From Defluviimonas sp. SAOS-178_SWC (GTDB lineage Bacteria > Pseudomonadota > Alphaproteobacteria > Rhodobacterales > Rhodobacteraceae), in assembly GCF_039830135.1 (NCBI RefSeq), contig NZ_CP156081.1, forward strand, positions 3,334,001 to 3,398,000: 64,000 nt of DNA, in the 5' to 3' direction. The notes below the pieces were generated by a model. The model worked only from the letters and a program-made list of their open reading frames with translations. It ran no database searches and had not been told where the DNA came from. The translations under genes and the position numbers were made by a program. Below, piece by piece: positions 28,365-37,343 of the stretch; within the stretch, counting starts at the first letter, position 1, and each line of letters opens with the position of its first letter.

Positions 28365-29843
28365 ATGCTCGATTCCGTCACCAACCTTAGGTCGCGTCTC
28401 AAAGACCCGTCGCTTCTGGTAACGCAGGCCTATGTCGCGGGGCAATGGGTGGACGCCGATGACGGCGCGGTCTTCGAGGTCACCAACCCTGCACGGGGCG
28501 ACGTGATCTGCACCGTTCCGGACCTGTCGCGCGCCGAGGTCGCCCGCGCGATCGCCGCCGCCGACAAGGCGCGCCACGAATGGGCGGCGCGCACCGGCAA
28601 GGAGCGTGCGGCCGTGCTGCGCGCCTGGTATGACCTCATGGTCGCGAATGCCGACGACCTCGGCGCGATCCTGACGGCGGAAATGGGCAAACCCCTCGCC
28701 GAAGCGAAGGGCGAAGTGCTCTACGGCGCCTCCTTCGTCGAATGGTTCGCCGAGGAGGCCAAGCGCGTCTATGGCGAGACGATTCCCGGCCATCAGCGTG
28801 ACAAGCGCATCACCGTGATCAAGCAGCCGATCGGGGTGGCCGCCTCGATCACGCCGTGGAACTTCCCGAACGCCATGATCGCGCGGAAGGTGGCGCCGGC
28901 GCTCGCGGTGGGTTGCGGCTTCGTCGCGCGGCCGGCGGCGGAAACGCCGCTCTCGGCGCTCGCGATGGCCGTGCTGGCCGAACGCGCGGGCGTGCCGGCC
29001 GGGCTCTTTTCCGTCGTTACCTCGACCAAGTCCTCGGCCATCGGCAAGGAATTCTGCGAAAACCACGCGGTTCGGAAACTCACCTTCACCGGCTCGACCG
29101 AAGTGGGGCGCATCCTTCTGCGCCAGGCCGCCGACCAGGTGATGAAATGCTCGATGGAGCTTGGCGGCAACGCACCCTTCATCGTCTTCGACGACGCCGA
29201 CCTCGATGCCGCCGTCGAAGGCGCGATGATCTCCAAGTTTCGCAACAACGGCCAGACCTGCGTCTGCGCCAACCGGATCTACGTGCAGGCCGGCGTCTAT
29301 GACGCGTTTGCCGAAAAGCTCGCGGCGGCGGTGAAGAAGCTCAACGTCGGCGATGGCCTCGATGACGGCGTGACCACCGGCCCCCTGATCAACGCGGCCG
29401 CTGTCGAGAAGGTCGAGGAGCATATCGCCGACGCGCTCGCCGGCGGCGGCCATGTCGTGACCGGCGGCAAGCGCCACGCCCTTGGCGGCACCTTCTTCGA
29501 GCCGACCGTCGTCACCGGCATAACGCCCGAGATGAAGGTCTCGACCGAAGAGACGTTCGGCCCCCTCGCCCCCCTCTTCAAGTTCGAGACCGAGGAAGAG
29601 GTGATCGCGCTTGCCAACAACACGATCTTCGGGCTCGCCTCCTACTTCTACGCCCGGGATATCGGCCGGATCACCCGCGTCCAAGAGGCGCTGGAATACG
29701 GCATGGTCGGCGTCAACACCGGCCTCATCTCGACCGAGGTCGCGCCCTTCGGCGGCGTCAAGCAGTCCGGCCTCGGCCGCGAGGGCAGTCACCACGGCAC
29801 CGAGGATTACCTCGAGATGAAGTACATCTGCCTGTCGGTCTGA
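28365..29843 (+). CDS. gabD: NAD(P)+-dependent succinate-semialdehyde dehydrogenase
   Basis: The enzyme oxidises succinic semialdehyde to succinate, the exit of the GABA shunt. The 492-residue protein has the GabD-type N-terminus (LKDPSLLVTQAYVAGQWVDA), ITPWNFPNAMI, FTGSTEVGRIL, the base Glu in MELGGNAPFIVFDDADLD, and the nucleophile in NNGQTCVCANR. That second Cys two positions after the first is the redox-switch arrangement common in GabD. PFGGVKQSGLGREGS closes the active site. No GABA transaminase is adjacent. A T-rich hairpin terminator follows. Confidence 0.9.
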   Translation: MLDSVTNLRSRLKDPSLLVTQAYVAGQWVDADDGAVFEVTNPARGDVICTVPDLSRAEVARAIAAADKARHEWAARTGKERAAVLRAWYDLMVANADDLGAILTAEMGKPLAEAKGEVLYGASFVEWFAEEAKRVYGETIPGHQRDKRITVIKQPIGVAASITPWNFPNAMIARKVAPALAVGCGFVARPAAETPLSALAMAVLAERAGVPAGLFSVVTSTKSSAIGKEFCENHAVRKLTFTGSTEVGRILLRQAADQVMKCSMELGGNAPFIVFDDADLDAAVEGAMISKFRNNGQTCVCANRIYVQAGVYDAFAEKLAAAVKKLNVGDGLDDGVTTGPLINAAAVEKVEEHIADALAGGGHVVTGGKRHALGGTFFEPTVVTGITPEMKVSTEETFGPLAPLFKFETEEEVIALANNTIFGLASYFYARDIGRITRVQEALEYGMVGVNTGLISTEVAPFGGVKQSGLGREGSHHGTEDYLEMKYICLSV

Positions 29844-30085
29844 TCATCGGATGAACGACCGGGAACGCGCGGGTGCATGCCCGCGCGTTTCATTTTTGCG
29901 CCGGCCGCACGCACCACGTCGGGCACGGCCGAAAGCGCCATGACGATGTGATAAACCGCCGATTGCGCGCCGATGAGCCGGGGCTCTTCTTCGGTGGATG
30001 CGCCGAGCGTGGCGACTTCCCACGGCAGTAGCGGCGTGGTGCGAACGGGCGCAGAGGCTGAACGGGAAACGATTTTCGTTTTCAT
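29807..30085 (-). CDS. small protein divergent from SARP-like regulator
   Basis: The 92-residue frame starts MKTKIVSRSASAPVRTTPL, with a strong AGGAGA ribosome site 7 nt upstream. It contains a moderately hydrophobic segment (SAVYHIVMALSAVPDVVRAAG) and then a basic tail. It faces the regulator at 30207 across 121 bp and its last 37 bases lie antisense to the end of gabD. The tail also covers the gabD terminator hairpin, so the functional part is probably the first ~65 residues. Not a recognised family. A regulated partner of the SARP-like gene is plausible from the shared control region. Confidence 0.5.
   Translation of the reverse strand: MKTKIVSRSASAPVRTTPLLPWEVATLGASTEEEPRLIGAQSAVYHIVMALSAVPDVVRAAGAKMKRAGMHPRVPGRSSDDQTDRQMYFISR
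29864..29897 (+). terminator. gabD Rho-independent terminator
   Basis: AACGCGCGGG (29864-29873), loop TGCATG, and CCCGCGCGTT (29880-29889) form a perfect 10-bp stem followed by TCATTTTT, 20 nt after the gabD stop. Confidence 0.85.
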
Positions 30086-30149
30086 GACGCTGTCTCCTGA
30101 TAAGATTGAGATCTGGACCTTTTTCTCGATCCTACGCCCCTCGCGGGGA

Positions 30150-30187
30150 ACCGGCGGGGAGACCGGCGGGAAATCGAAGGGAAATCG
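30150..30187 (+). promoter_or_regulatory. direct repeats upstream of SARP-like gene
   Basis: ACCGGCGGG occurs at 30150 and 30162 (12-bp spacing) and GGGAAATCG at 30168 and 30179 (11-bp spacing), within 60 bp of the regulator ATG. Streptomyces SARPs bind heptamer direct repeats spaced by 11 bp, so an autoregulatory site is a reasonable inference. Confidence 0.4.
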
Positions 30188-30206
30188 CGCGCGACATCGG
30201 TGAATA

Positions 30207-32198
30207 ATGCAGGGAAACGTGCCCCGGAATCTGCGGCTGACACTGCTGGGTCCGTTTCGGTTCGGAACGGACCACTCGGAAATCCCGATTTCCGCCGCCA
30301 AACAGAAGGCGCTGCTCGCCCTTCTTGCCCTGGCGCCGGAGGGGCGCCTGCCGAACGAGAGGATCATGGCGCTTCTCTGGGGCGACCGGGCCGACCCGCA
30401 GGCGCGGGACAGTCTGAAACATGCCTTGGCCGATTTGAGGACGCGCCTCGGCGATACCGGCACCCAACTCCTGAATTCCCAGCACGGCACGGTCGACCTG
30501 GATCTCGGGCAGATCGCAGTTGACGCCCGCGAACTTGCCGACCTGCTGGCATCGGGTACGGCAGAGGCATTGCGCCGCGCGGTCGCGCAACCGGCCGGGG
30601 AGCTTCTCGACGGTCTGTCGATCCGCGATGCCGCATTCGAAGACTGGCTGCGTGACGAGCGGGAAGCATGGCACGAGCGGAGAAGAACTGCCGGCCGCCG
30701 GCTGCTGACGCTCATGCGCGAACGGAATGACGACACCGGCACGCTCGACGCGGCCAAGATCCTGCTCGACCTCGACCCGTTGAGCGCAGATGCCGTGCGC
30801 GCGGTCATGCATGGCCTTGCCGAGGGGGGCGACAAGATCGCTGCGCTCAGGTGCTTCGCGACCTATGCGGACCGGCTCAGGGCGGATCTGGACGTCGCGC
30901 CGGACGCCGATACGGCCGCCCTTGCCGAGACGTTGAGGTCGCGACCCGAATTACCGTCCGGCCACGACGCGCGACGGACGTCACGCCCCGTTTCCACAAA
31001 ACCCTCGATCGCCGTCCTTCCCTTTCGCAACCTGAACGGAAAGACGGACGAGGACTATTTCGCCGAAGGGATCGCCGAAGATATCGTCACCGCGCTTTCG
31101 CAGTATCGCTGGTTCTTCGTGATCGCCCGCAATTCCAGCTTTCTCTACCGCGACCGCCGCGACGATCTTCGTGGCATCGCCGCCGAACTCGGTGTCCGCT
31201 ACATTCTCGATGGCAGCGTCCGCCGAAGCGGTTCCAGCGTGAGGATCACGGGAGAGCTTGTCGAGCCGGAGACCGGCATCCAGGTCTGGGGCGGACGCTA
31301 CGACCGGGACATCTCGGACATCTTCGCCCTTCAGGAGGAGATCGCCCGCCGCGTTGTCGGCGCCATAGAGCCCGAGATCCTGCGGGGCGAGAGCCAGCGC
31401 GCCGCCGCAAAACCGTCGGTGAACCTCGACGCTTATGACTGCCACATGCGGGGCGTCTGGTACCACAACCGCCAGAACATGGCCGAGGATTTCGACAAGT
31501 CGATCGAATGGCAAAAGAAGGCCGTCGATCTGGACCCGATGCTGGCACGGGCCAGCATGATCATGTCCCGCTCGATCTACGCGCGCGCCCTGCACGGCTT
31601 CAGCCAGGATCTCGATCAGGACCGGCGCGACCTGCTTGAGGCCGCAACCCATGCGGTGTCGCTCGAGGACCGGGATTCCTATGCCCACTACGCGATGTGC
31701 CTCGCTCATCTGATGGATCAGCAGCCTGCGGCAGCCGTGCTCGAGGCAGAGCGCGCGACCGAACTCGCGGTGAACTTCGCATTGGGACAGAACGCGCTCG
31801 GTTGGTCGCGCGTGTTCACTGGCAAGTTCGCCGAAGCGATCCCGCCGATCGAAACGGCGATGCGCCTTAGCCCGGTCGATCCCGTCGGGTACTTCTTCCA
31901 CGCGGCCATCGGTCTGGCCCACTATCACCTGGGACATTACGAGGAGGCTGCGAGACATGCCCAGCGCGGCTATTCATCGAAACCGCGCTACTTCAACATG
32001 CTTGTCCTTCTTGCCGCCCTCGGGCAGTTGAACAGAAGGGCGGAAACCACCGCGCTTGCGGCGCAGGCGCGCACAAGCCGTCCGAAGGATCACGCCCGCT
32101 ACTGGCAACTACTGTTTCCCTATGCGGATAACGCCCACCGCGACCATTTCCGTGAAGGAATGGCCCGCGCCGGTTACGCGCCGGACAGCGAGGCATGA
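30207..32198 (+). CDS. SARP-like regulator: BTAD, TolB-like and TPR domains
   Basis: This is a 663-residue cytoplasmic regulator. Residues ~8-100 form an OmpR-like winged helix (LRLTLLGPFRFG, KQKALLALLAL, LLWGDRADPQARDSLKHALADLR), followed by the bacterial transcriptional activation domain to ~255. Residues ~270-390 form the TolB-like module often seen with adenylate cyclases (SIAVLPFRNLNG, EDYFAEGIAEDIVTAL, GVRYILDGSVRRSG, W..RYDR). TPR repeats fill the C-terminal third. No cyclase catalytic domain is present. It probably senses a ligand or protein through the TPR/TolB part. ATG at 30207 has only a weak ribosome site. Confidence 0.85.
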   Translation: MQGNVPRNLRLTLLGPFRFGTDHSEIPISAAKQKALLALLALAPEGRLPNERIMALLWGDRADPQARDSLKHALADLRTRLGDTGTQLLNSQHGTVDLDLGQIAVDARELADLLASGTAEALRRAVAQPAGELLDGLSIRDAAFEDWLRDEREAWHERRRTAGRRLLTLMRERNDDTGTLDAAKILLDLDPLSADAVRAVMHGLAEGGDKIAALRCFATYADRLRADLDVAPDADTAALAETLRSRPELPSGHDARRTSRPVSTKPSIAVLPFRNLNGKTDEDYFAEGIAEDIVTALSQYRWFFVIARNSSFLYRDRRDDLRGIAAELGVRYILDGSVRRSGSSVRITGELVEPETGIQVWGGRYDRDISDIFALQEEIARRVVGAIEPEILRGESQRAAAKPSVNLDAYDCHMRGVWYHNRQNMAEDFDKSIEWQKKAVDLDPMLARASMIMSRSIYARALHGFSQDLDQDRRDLLEAATHAVSLEDRDSYAHYAMCLAHLMDQQPAAAVLEAERATELAVNFALGQNALGWSRVFTGKFAEAIPPIETAMRLSPVDPVGYFFHAAIGLAHYHLGHYEEAARHAQRGYSSKPRYFNMLVLLAALGQLNRRAETTALAAQARTSRPKDHARYWQLLFPYADNAHRDHFREGMARAGYAPDSEA

Positions 32199-32337
32199 CA
32201 CGCGCCGCACGGCAGGCGGGGGCGCATGATGCCCCACAAAGAACTCGCGTTATCGGATAGCAATCGCGCGATTTTGCCTAGCGGCAGCCCCTCGCCCTAT
32301 CCCCGTCTCATCGATTTTCGCAACCGGGAGACGCCCC

Positions 32338-32859
32338 ATGCTGCCCACGATCCGCAAGACCGCAACCGCCGCCATCGCCGCCCTGTCGCTGGCCGCCGCC
32401 GTGCCCGCCCATGCCTGGGGTGAGAAGGAGCAGAACGCGCTCGCCGCGCTCGCCGTTGCCGGCGTCGTCGGAACCCTCCTCTACAAGGACCGGCAGCGCA
32501 AGCAGGCGACGGTTTCGCGCCAGTACGTCGCGCCGCGCTACCAGCAGCCGGCGCCCACCTACCGCGCACTCGTCTACCAGGAGCCGGCCTACCGCGAACC
32601 GGCCCGCTACCAGCCGGAGCAAAGCTCGGGCATCTACACGACCTCCGCCGCCCGCGCGTTCAACAGCTACACCCAGGAAGAACGCCGCCGCATCCAGTCG
32701 CGTCTTGCCGGCGCCGGCTACTATCACGGCAGCATCGACGGCGCCTTCGGCCCGATGACCTACCGCGCCATCATGGCGATTGCCGGCGACTCGACCGGTA
32801 CCGATCAGGTCTCCACCATGCGGGGCGCGTTCGAGTTCTACGACACCCTGCTCGGCTGA
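32338..32859 (+). CDS. exported peptidoglycan-binding-domain protein
   Basis: This is a 173-residue protein with a signal peptide ending ...PAHA (residue 26), a short hydrophobic stretch (ALAALAVAGVVGTLLY), and a Tyr/Gln/Pro-rich linker (residues ~60-100). The C-terminal segment TQEERRRIQSRLAGAGYYHGSIDGAFGPMTYRAI is the PG_binding_1 pattern. It probably docks on the murein in the periplasm. A GGGAGA site precedes the ATG. It stands alone; no catalytic domain is attached. Confidence 0.8.
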   Translation: MLPTIRKTATAAIAALSLAAAVPAHAWGEKEQNALAALAVAGVVGTLLYKDRQRKQATVSRQYVAPRYQQPAPTYRALVYQEPAYREPARYQPEQSSGIYTTSAARAFNSYTQEERRRIQSRLAGAGYYHGSIDGAFGPMTYRAIMAIAGDSTGTDQVSTMRGAFEFYDTLLG

Positions 32860-32939
32860 CGCCCCCCTATTGCGCCACGGCGAAGGTCGGTCGTCCATCC
32901 GCGGCCGGCCCTTCCTCGCCTTCCGGCAATCGCTTGCAA

Positions 32940-33239
32940 TCAGTCGGCGTGGGGAAGCTTCGACAGGAAAGTCACGATAGCCTCCCGGCCTTCGATATCC
33001 GGCGCGTGGTGTTTGCTCAGAAAGGCATCGAGGCCGTCATATCCGGCGTTTTCAGTGTAGCGCCGGACCAGAGCCAACATCAGCATCGGGCTATGACAGA
33101 AAATGCATCGCGCCTTCAGGATGTCTGCGCCCGGGACGATTTTGCCCTGTTCCTGGCCGGTGGCAAGCGACGGGCATGATGCGAGTAAGAATATCATGAA
33201 CAGTGCTGACCATTTCCTTCGGAAATTGCGCGCGCTCAT
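32940..33239 (-). CDS. small monohaem cytochrome c
   Basis: This is a 99-residue exported protein with one haem site CIFCH (C45-H49), a downstream Met pair as possible distal ligand (SPMLML) and a C-terminal helix EAIVTFLSKLP as in small c-type cytochromes. The N-terminus is basic then hydrophobic and ends LLASC, so it could be a signal peptide or a lipobox with Cys22. It would shuttle electrons in the periplasm; the partner is unknown. It is divergent from the sigma factor gene at 33482. Confidence 0.78.
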   Translation of the reverse strand: MSARNFRRKWSALFMIFLLASCPSLATGQEQGKIVPGADILKARCIFCHSPMLMLALVRRYTENAGYDGLDAFLSKHHAPDIEGREAIVTFLSKLPHAD

Positions 33240-33481
33240 GAAGCAGTCCTCGTCACATCTGCACGGAACGGTCCTTCAACTCGATTTTGACGCCCTACAG
33301 ATGATCTTTTTACCACTCGCCTCCGCCTTCGGGACTGATCGGAATCAATCGCCGACGCGGCCGAAAATCGACAGTCCGCAAGGCACGGACACCACACGCC
33401 CCGCAATCCGTTTCGGGTCATACCCGGATTATTTCGGCCTCCGGCCAAGGATTGACGCCCGGCGCCCGTCATAGTCCTGTC

Positions 33482-34027
33482 ATGCGCATGCAAACCCCGG
33501 ACGAGGCTTTGGCGATTGCCGCCGCAGGAGGAGACCGCGATGCCTTCGCGGCGCTTCTCGATCGGCATTACGACCGCATCTTCGGGCTTTGCTTCCGCCT
33601 GACCGGCACCCGGGCCGAGGCCGAGGACCTGACCCAGGACATCTGCTGCGCCCTGCCGGCCAAGCTCGGCAGTTTCCGGCAGCAGGCGCGGTTCACGACC
33701 TGGCTCTACCGGGTCACAGTCAACGCCGCCCATGACCGCCGACGCCGGGTGGCCACGCATCGGAGGGCCGCGGATGGCTGGGGCGACTGGGAAGCGAACC
33801 GCCGCGCCGGGATCGCCGAAGAGGCCGAGGCGCAGGACTGGCTCGCCACAACGATGGCGCGGCTGACGCGGGAACTGAGGGACACGGTTGCCCTGACGCT
33901 GGGCGAGGACCTGAGCCAGAAGGAGGCCGCCGAGGTGCTGGGCGTCTCCGAAGGAACGGTCGCCTGGCGGATGAGCGAGGTCAAGAAACGCCTGCGCGAG
34001 ATGGCGCGGGCGGAGGGCATGCTATGA
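33482..34027 (+). CDS. ECF-type RNA polymerase sigma factor
   Basis: This is a 181-residue extracytoplasmic-function sigma factor. Region 2 is visible in RDAFAALLDRHYDRIFGLCFRLTG and AEAEDLTQDICCAL plus FTTWLYRVTVNAAHD. Region 4 is in LTRELRDTVALTLGEDLSQKEAAEVLGVSEGTVAWRMSEVKKRLRE. No C-terminal SnoaL or other extension is present. The gene overlaps the downstream VWA membrane protein by ATGA, the position normally held by an anti-sigma factor. Start: ATG 33482 or 33488; a near-palindromic CATGCGCATG spans them. Confidence 0.92.
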   Translation: MRMQTPDEALAIAAAGGDRDAFAALLDRHYDRIFGLCFRLTGTRAEAEDLTQDICCALPAKLGSFRQQARFTTWLYRVTVNAAHDRRRRVATHRRAADGWGDWEANRRAGIAEEAEAQDWLATTMARLTRELRDTVALTLGEDLSQKEAAEVLGVSEGTVAWRMSEVKKRLREMARAEGML

Positions 34028-36021
34028 GCGACGAATTCGACAAGCTGCGCGCGGGTCTGAAATCCGCATCCCCTGCCCCGGAACCGGCAGCGAAGGCCGA
34101 AGCCCTGCGCCGCGCGATGGAAAATTTCGACCGCCACCAAGAAACCGCGACCAGGACGCGTCCCATGTCGGACCGCCCCGGACGGGCGGGCTTTCTGACA
34201 GGAGTACGCGAGATGATTTCGAAAATGACGAGCCGCCCGGCCCTCGCCGCCACCGCCTCGATCGCCGCAATCGGCGTGGCCATCACGCTCTGGCCGCAGA
34301 TCCAGCGCGAGATCGCATCACCGAAGCCCCATCCCGATACGTTCGACAGAACGATTGTGGAAGTGTCGCCCCCCGCCCCGGCCGAGGAAACCGCCACGCT
34401 GCGCGGCACCGCCCAGAAGGCCAACGCGCCGGCGGGCGCCGACATGGCCGAGGCCGATGCGGCGTTGTCCGACGCGATGCCCGCGGCGGAGCCTGTATTC
34501 GAAGCAGCGCCTCAATCCCTCGCCCGTAGCCGCGAGGTGGGCGTGATTTCCGGCAATTTCGCCGCTGCGCCGCCGGTCAGCCTGGCAGCGCCGGCAGAGG
34601 ACACACGTCTGGCGCCATCACGCCCAGACACAGAAGCCTATGCCAGCGCCACCCCCAACCCGGTGAAGATCGCGGCCGAGGACCCCGTTTCCACCTTCTC
34701 CGTCGACACCGACACGGCGTCCTACTCGGTCATCCGCTCCTCGCTCACGAACGGCCAGCTTCCCCCGAAGGAGGCCGTGCGGATCGAGGAGATGGTGAAC
34801 TACTTCCCTTACGGCTACGCCGCCCCCGAACCGGGCGAAGCGCCGTTCCGCGCATCGGTCAGCCTGTTCCAGACGCCTTGGAACGCCGACACACAGCTTC
34901 TCCGGATCGGCCTGCAAGGCGTCCTGCCCGCGACCGACGACCGCCCGCCGCTGAACCTCGTCTTCCTGATCGACACGTCCGGCTCGATGGACGACCCGAA
35001 GAAACTGCCGCTCCTGAAACAGTCCTTCCGACTGATGCTCGGCCAGCTTCGTCCCGCGGACCGGGTGGCCATCGTCACCTATGCCGGTTCCGCCGGGCTG
35101 GTGCTGGAGCCGACGGCGGCCTCTGACCAGACGACGATCCTCGCCGCGCTCGACCGGCTCGACGCCGGCGGCGCCACCGCCGGGCAAGACGGGCTGCAAC
35201 AGGCCTACGCCGTCGCCGAAAGCATGGGCGGCGACGGGCATGTGCGCCGCATTCTTCTCGCCACCGACGGCGATTTCAACGTCGGTCTGTCCGATCCCGA
35301 AGCGCTGAAGGATTTCATCGCGAAGAAGCGCGAAAGCGGCACCTATCTGTCGGTCCTCGGATTCGGGCGCGGCAATCTCGACGACGCGACGATGCAGGCG
35401 CTCGCCCAGAACGGCAACGGCACGGCGGCCTATATCGACACGCTGTCCGAAGCGCAGAAGGTGCTGGTCGACCAGCTTTCCGGCGCGCTCTTCCCCATCG
35501 CCGACGACGTGAAAATCCAGATCGAATTCAACCCCGCCGCCGTCGCCGAATACCGGCTGATCGGCTACGAGACACGCGCTTTGGCGCGCGAGGATTTCAA
35601 CAACGACCGCGTCGATGCAGGCGAGATCGGCGCGGGCCATCAGGTGACCGCGCTTTACGAAGTGACACCGGTCGGATCGCCCGCCCGGCTTTCCGACCCC
35701 CTGCGCTATGGATCGGCGCCTGACGGCGGCCCGGCGGCGGAACTCGGCTTCCTGAAGCTGCGCTACAAGGCGCCGGGCGGGTCCACCTCGCAACTCGTCG
35801 AAACCCCGATACCGGCAACCCCGAGCGAGGCCGATACAGATGCCCGTTTCGCCGCCGCCATTGCCGGCATGGGCCAGCTTCTCTCCGGGCCTAAATATCT
35901 CGGGACCTGGGGGTGGGACGAGGCAATCGCGCTTGCGAACGGAGCGAAGGGCGACGATCCGTTCGGCTACCGCGCCGAGGCGGTGCAACTGATGCGCCTC
36001 GGCCAAAGCCTCGCCCGCTGA
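34024..36021 (+). CDS. membrane-anchored VWA (YfbK-type) protein
   Basis: The 665-residue protein has a charged cytoplasmic N-terminus (~65 residues), a transmembrane helix around residues 70-92, and an Ala/Pro-rich linker. The YfbK-type N-domain follows (FSVDTDTASYSVIRSSLTNGQLPP, VRIEEMVNYFPYGY), then a von Willebrand A domain with an intact MIDAS DTSGSM (D317). A C-terminal DUF3520-like part completes it. Being coupled to an ECF sigma gene, the N-terminal segment may act as an anti-sigma region tied to a periplasmic VWA sensor. That link is inferred from layout. Confidence 0.85.
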   Translation: MSDEFDKLRAGLKSASPAPEPAAKAEALRRAMENFDRHQETATRTRPMSDRPGRAGFLTGVREMISKMTSRPALAATASIAAIGVAITLWPQIQREIASPKPHPDTFDRTIVEVSPPAPAEETATLRGTAQKANAPAGADMAEADAALSDAMPAAEPVFEAAPQSLARSREVGVISGNFAAAPPVSLAAPAEDTRLAPSRPDTEAYASATPNPVKIAAEDPVSTFSVDTDTASYSVIRSSLTNGQLPPKEAVRIEEMVNYFPYGYAAPEPGEAPFRASVSLFQTPWNADTQLLRIGLQGVLPATDDRPPLNLVFLIDTSGSMDDPKKLPLLKQSFRLMLGQLRPADRVAIVTYAGSAGLVLEPTAASDQTTILAALDRLDAGGATAGQDGLQQAYAVAESMGGDGHVRRILLATDGDFNVGLSDPEALKDFIAKKRESGTYLSVLGFGRGNLDDATMQALAQNGNGTAAYIDTLSEAQKVLVDQLSGALFPIADDVKIQIEFNPAAVAEYRLIGYETRALAREDFNNDRVDAGEIGAGHQVTALYEVTPVGSPARLSDPLRYGSAPDGGPAAELGFLKLRYKAPGGSTSQLVETPIPATPSEADTDARFAAAIAGMGQLLSGPKYLGTWGWDEAIALANGAKGDDPFGYRAEAVQLMRLGQSLAR

Positions 36022-36041
36022 CGGGTCCCGGCCCCGGCAAC

Positions 36042-36073
36042 ATCGCCGCCGCGTCCATCTGCGCGGCGGCGAT
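36042..36073 (+). terminator. hairpin after the VWA gene
   Basis: A perfect 12-bp GC-rich stem (36042-36053 with 36062-36073) around the loop TCCATCTG lies 20 nt after the VWA stop and before the DUF599 gene. It has no T-run. It probably ends or stabilises the sigma-VWA transcript. Confidence 0.55.
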
Positions 36074-36108
36074 TCCCAAGCCGTACGAAGCGCGCTAGTG
36101 TCACGGCC

Positions 36109-36810
36109 ATGACCGATCTCATCGCCACCGGACATCTCACGACCGCCGATCTGGCCGCGCTCGCGTTTCTCCTCCTCGCCTGGCTCGGTTTCGGGCTCCT
36201 AGTGGAACACGCGCCCGCCCGCCGGCCCTCGGTCTCAGGGCTGATGGTCGGCTACCGGCGCGAATGGATGCGCCAGTTCGTCACCCGCGACCCGCGCATC
36301 TTCGATGCGGCGATCATGGACAACCTCAGGCAGGGGACGAGCTTCTTCGCCTCGGCGACGATGATCGCAATCGGCGGCGGCGTGGCCCTGATCGGCGATA
36401 CCGAGCGGCTTCTGGGGCTGGCCGAAGACCTGACGCTCGCCTCGGCCCCGGCCGCCGTATGGGAGGCGAAGATCATCGTCGTGATCCTCTTCCTCACCAA
36501 TGCCTTCCTGAAATTCGTCTGGTCGCATCGGCTCTTCGGGTATTGCGCCATCCTCATGGCGGCGGTGCCCAACGATCCGGCCGATCCGCTCGCCTATCCC
36601 CGCGCCGAACAGGCGGCCGACGTGAACATCTTTGCCGCGAGAAGCTTCAACCGGGGCCTGCGCGCGATCTATTTCGCGCTCGGGTCGCTGGCCTGGATTC
36701 TCGGGCCCATCGCCCTCGCGCTGGCCACACTGGCGACGCTCACGGTGCTCTGGCGGCGCGAGTTCGCGTCGCTCTCGCGCAAGGTCCTGATGAAAAGCAC
36801 ACCAAAGTGA
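36109..36810 (+). CDS. DUF599 family membrane protein
   Basis: This is a 233-residue polytopic protein with about four hydrophobic helices. The DUF599 pattern is visible as NLRQGTSFFASATMIAIGGGVALIGDTE and WSHRLFGYCAILMAAVPND, with FNRGLRAIYFALGSLAWILGP near the end. The function of the family is unknown. It lies 87 bp after the VWA gene, separated by a strong hairpin, so it is probably its own unit. The next small exported gene follows 35 bp later. Confidence 0.82.
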   Translation: MTDLIATGHLTTADLAALAFLLLAWLGFGLLVEHAPARRPSVSGLMVGYRREWMRQFVTRDPRIFDAAIMDNLRQGTSFFASATMIAIGGGVALIGDTERLLGLAEDLTLASAPAAVWEAKIIVVILFLTNAFLKFVWSHRLFGYCAILMAAVPNDPADPLAYPRAEQAADVNIFAARSFNRGLRAIYFALGSLAWILGPIALALATLATLTVLWRREFASLSRKVLMKSTPK

Positions 36811-36845
36811 TCGCCGATACGCGCCGGACATGGCAGTCTTGGGCG

Positions 36846-37202
36846 ATGCATCGACCGATCCTTGCCGCGCTTTTCATCGCCACCGGCCCCGCCTTCGCCG
36901 AAGCCCCCGTGGTCGTCTCTGCCGAGGCACGGCCCGGCGCGTCTGGCTGGACGTTTGCGGTCACGCTCCGCCATCCCGATACCGGATGGGATCACTATGC
37001 CAGCGGGTGGGAAGTGCTCGCCCCCGATGGCACTCGGCTCGGATACCGCGAACTGACGCATCCTCACGTCGACGAACAGCCCTTCACCCGCAGCCTCTCT
37101 GGCGTCAACATTCCTGCCGGCATCGACTACGTGCTGATCCGCCCGCGCTGCACGCTCGACGGCTGGGTCGCTTCGCCGACACGCCTTGACCTTGCGCGGT
37201 AA
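36846..37202 (+). CDS. small exported protein of unknown function
   Basis: The 118-residue protein has a clear signal peptide (LAALFIATGPAFA, cleavage near residue 18-19). It is followed by a beta-rich domain (SGWTFAVTLRHPDTGWDHYASGWEVLAPDG, then RELTHPHVDEQPFTRSLSGV). It resembles short conserved periplasmic proteins of Rhodobacterales without assigned function. The single Cys near the end is unpaired. A strong terminator follows immediately. No function is proposed. Confidence 0.7.
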   Translation: MHRPILAALFIATGPAFAEAPVVVSAEARPGASGWTFAVTLRHPDTGWDHYASGWEVLAPDGTRLGYRELTHPHVDEQPFTRSLSGVNIPAGIDYVLIRPRCTLDGWVASPTRLDLAR

Positions 37203-37203
37203 G

Positions 37204-37247
37204 ACCGGCTCTCCTCGGCGGTATATTGCCGCATCGGTCGTTTTTTG
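37204..37247 (+). terminator. Rho-independent terminator with nested hairpin
   Basis: GACCG (37204-37208) pairs with CGGTC (37236-37240) around an inner GCGG/CCGC hairpin and is followed by GTTTTTT. It ends the transcript of the exported small protein. Immediately after, TTGACA at 37246-37251 is a good -35 candidate for the next gene, with only a weak -10. Confidence 0.7.
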
Positions 37248-37343
37248 ACAACCAAGAGTAGAGAGAATCGATTTCGTCATGCTACCTTTATGTTGCCGCC
37301 ACAAATGCGTGCTCTGAGTGCTGCCACTCACCGGGAGGATGAC

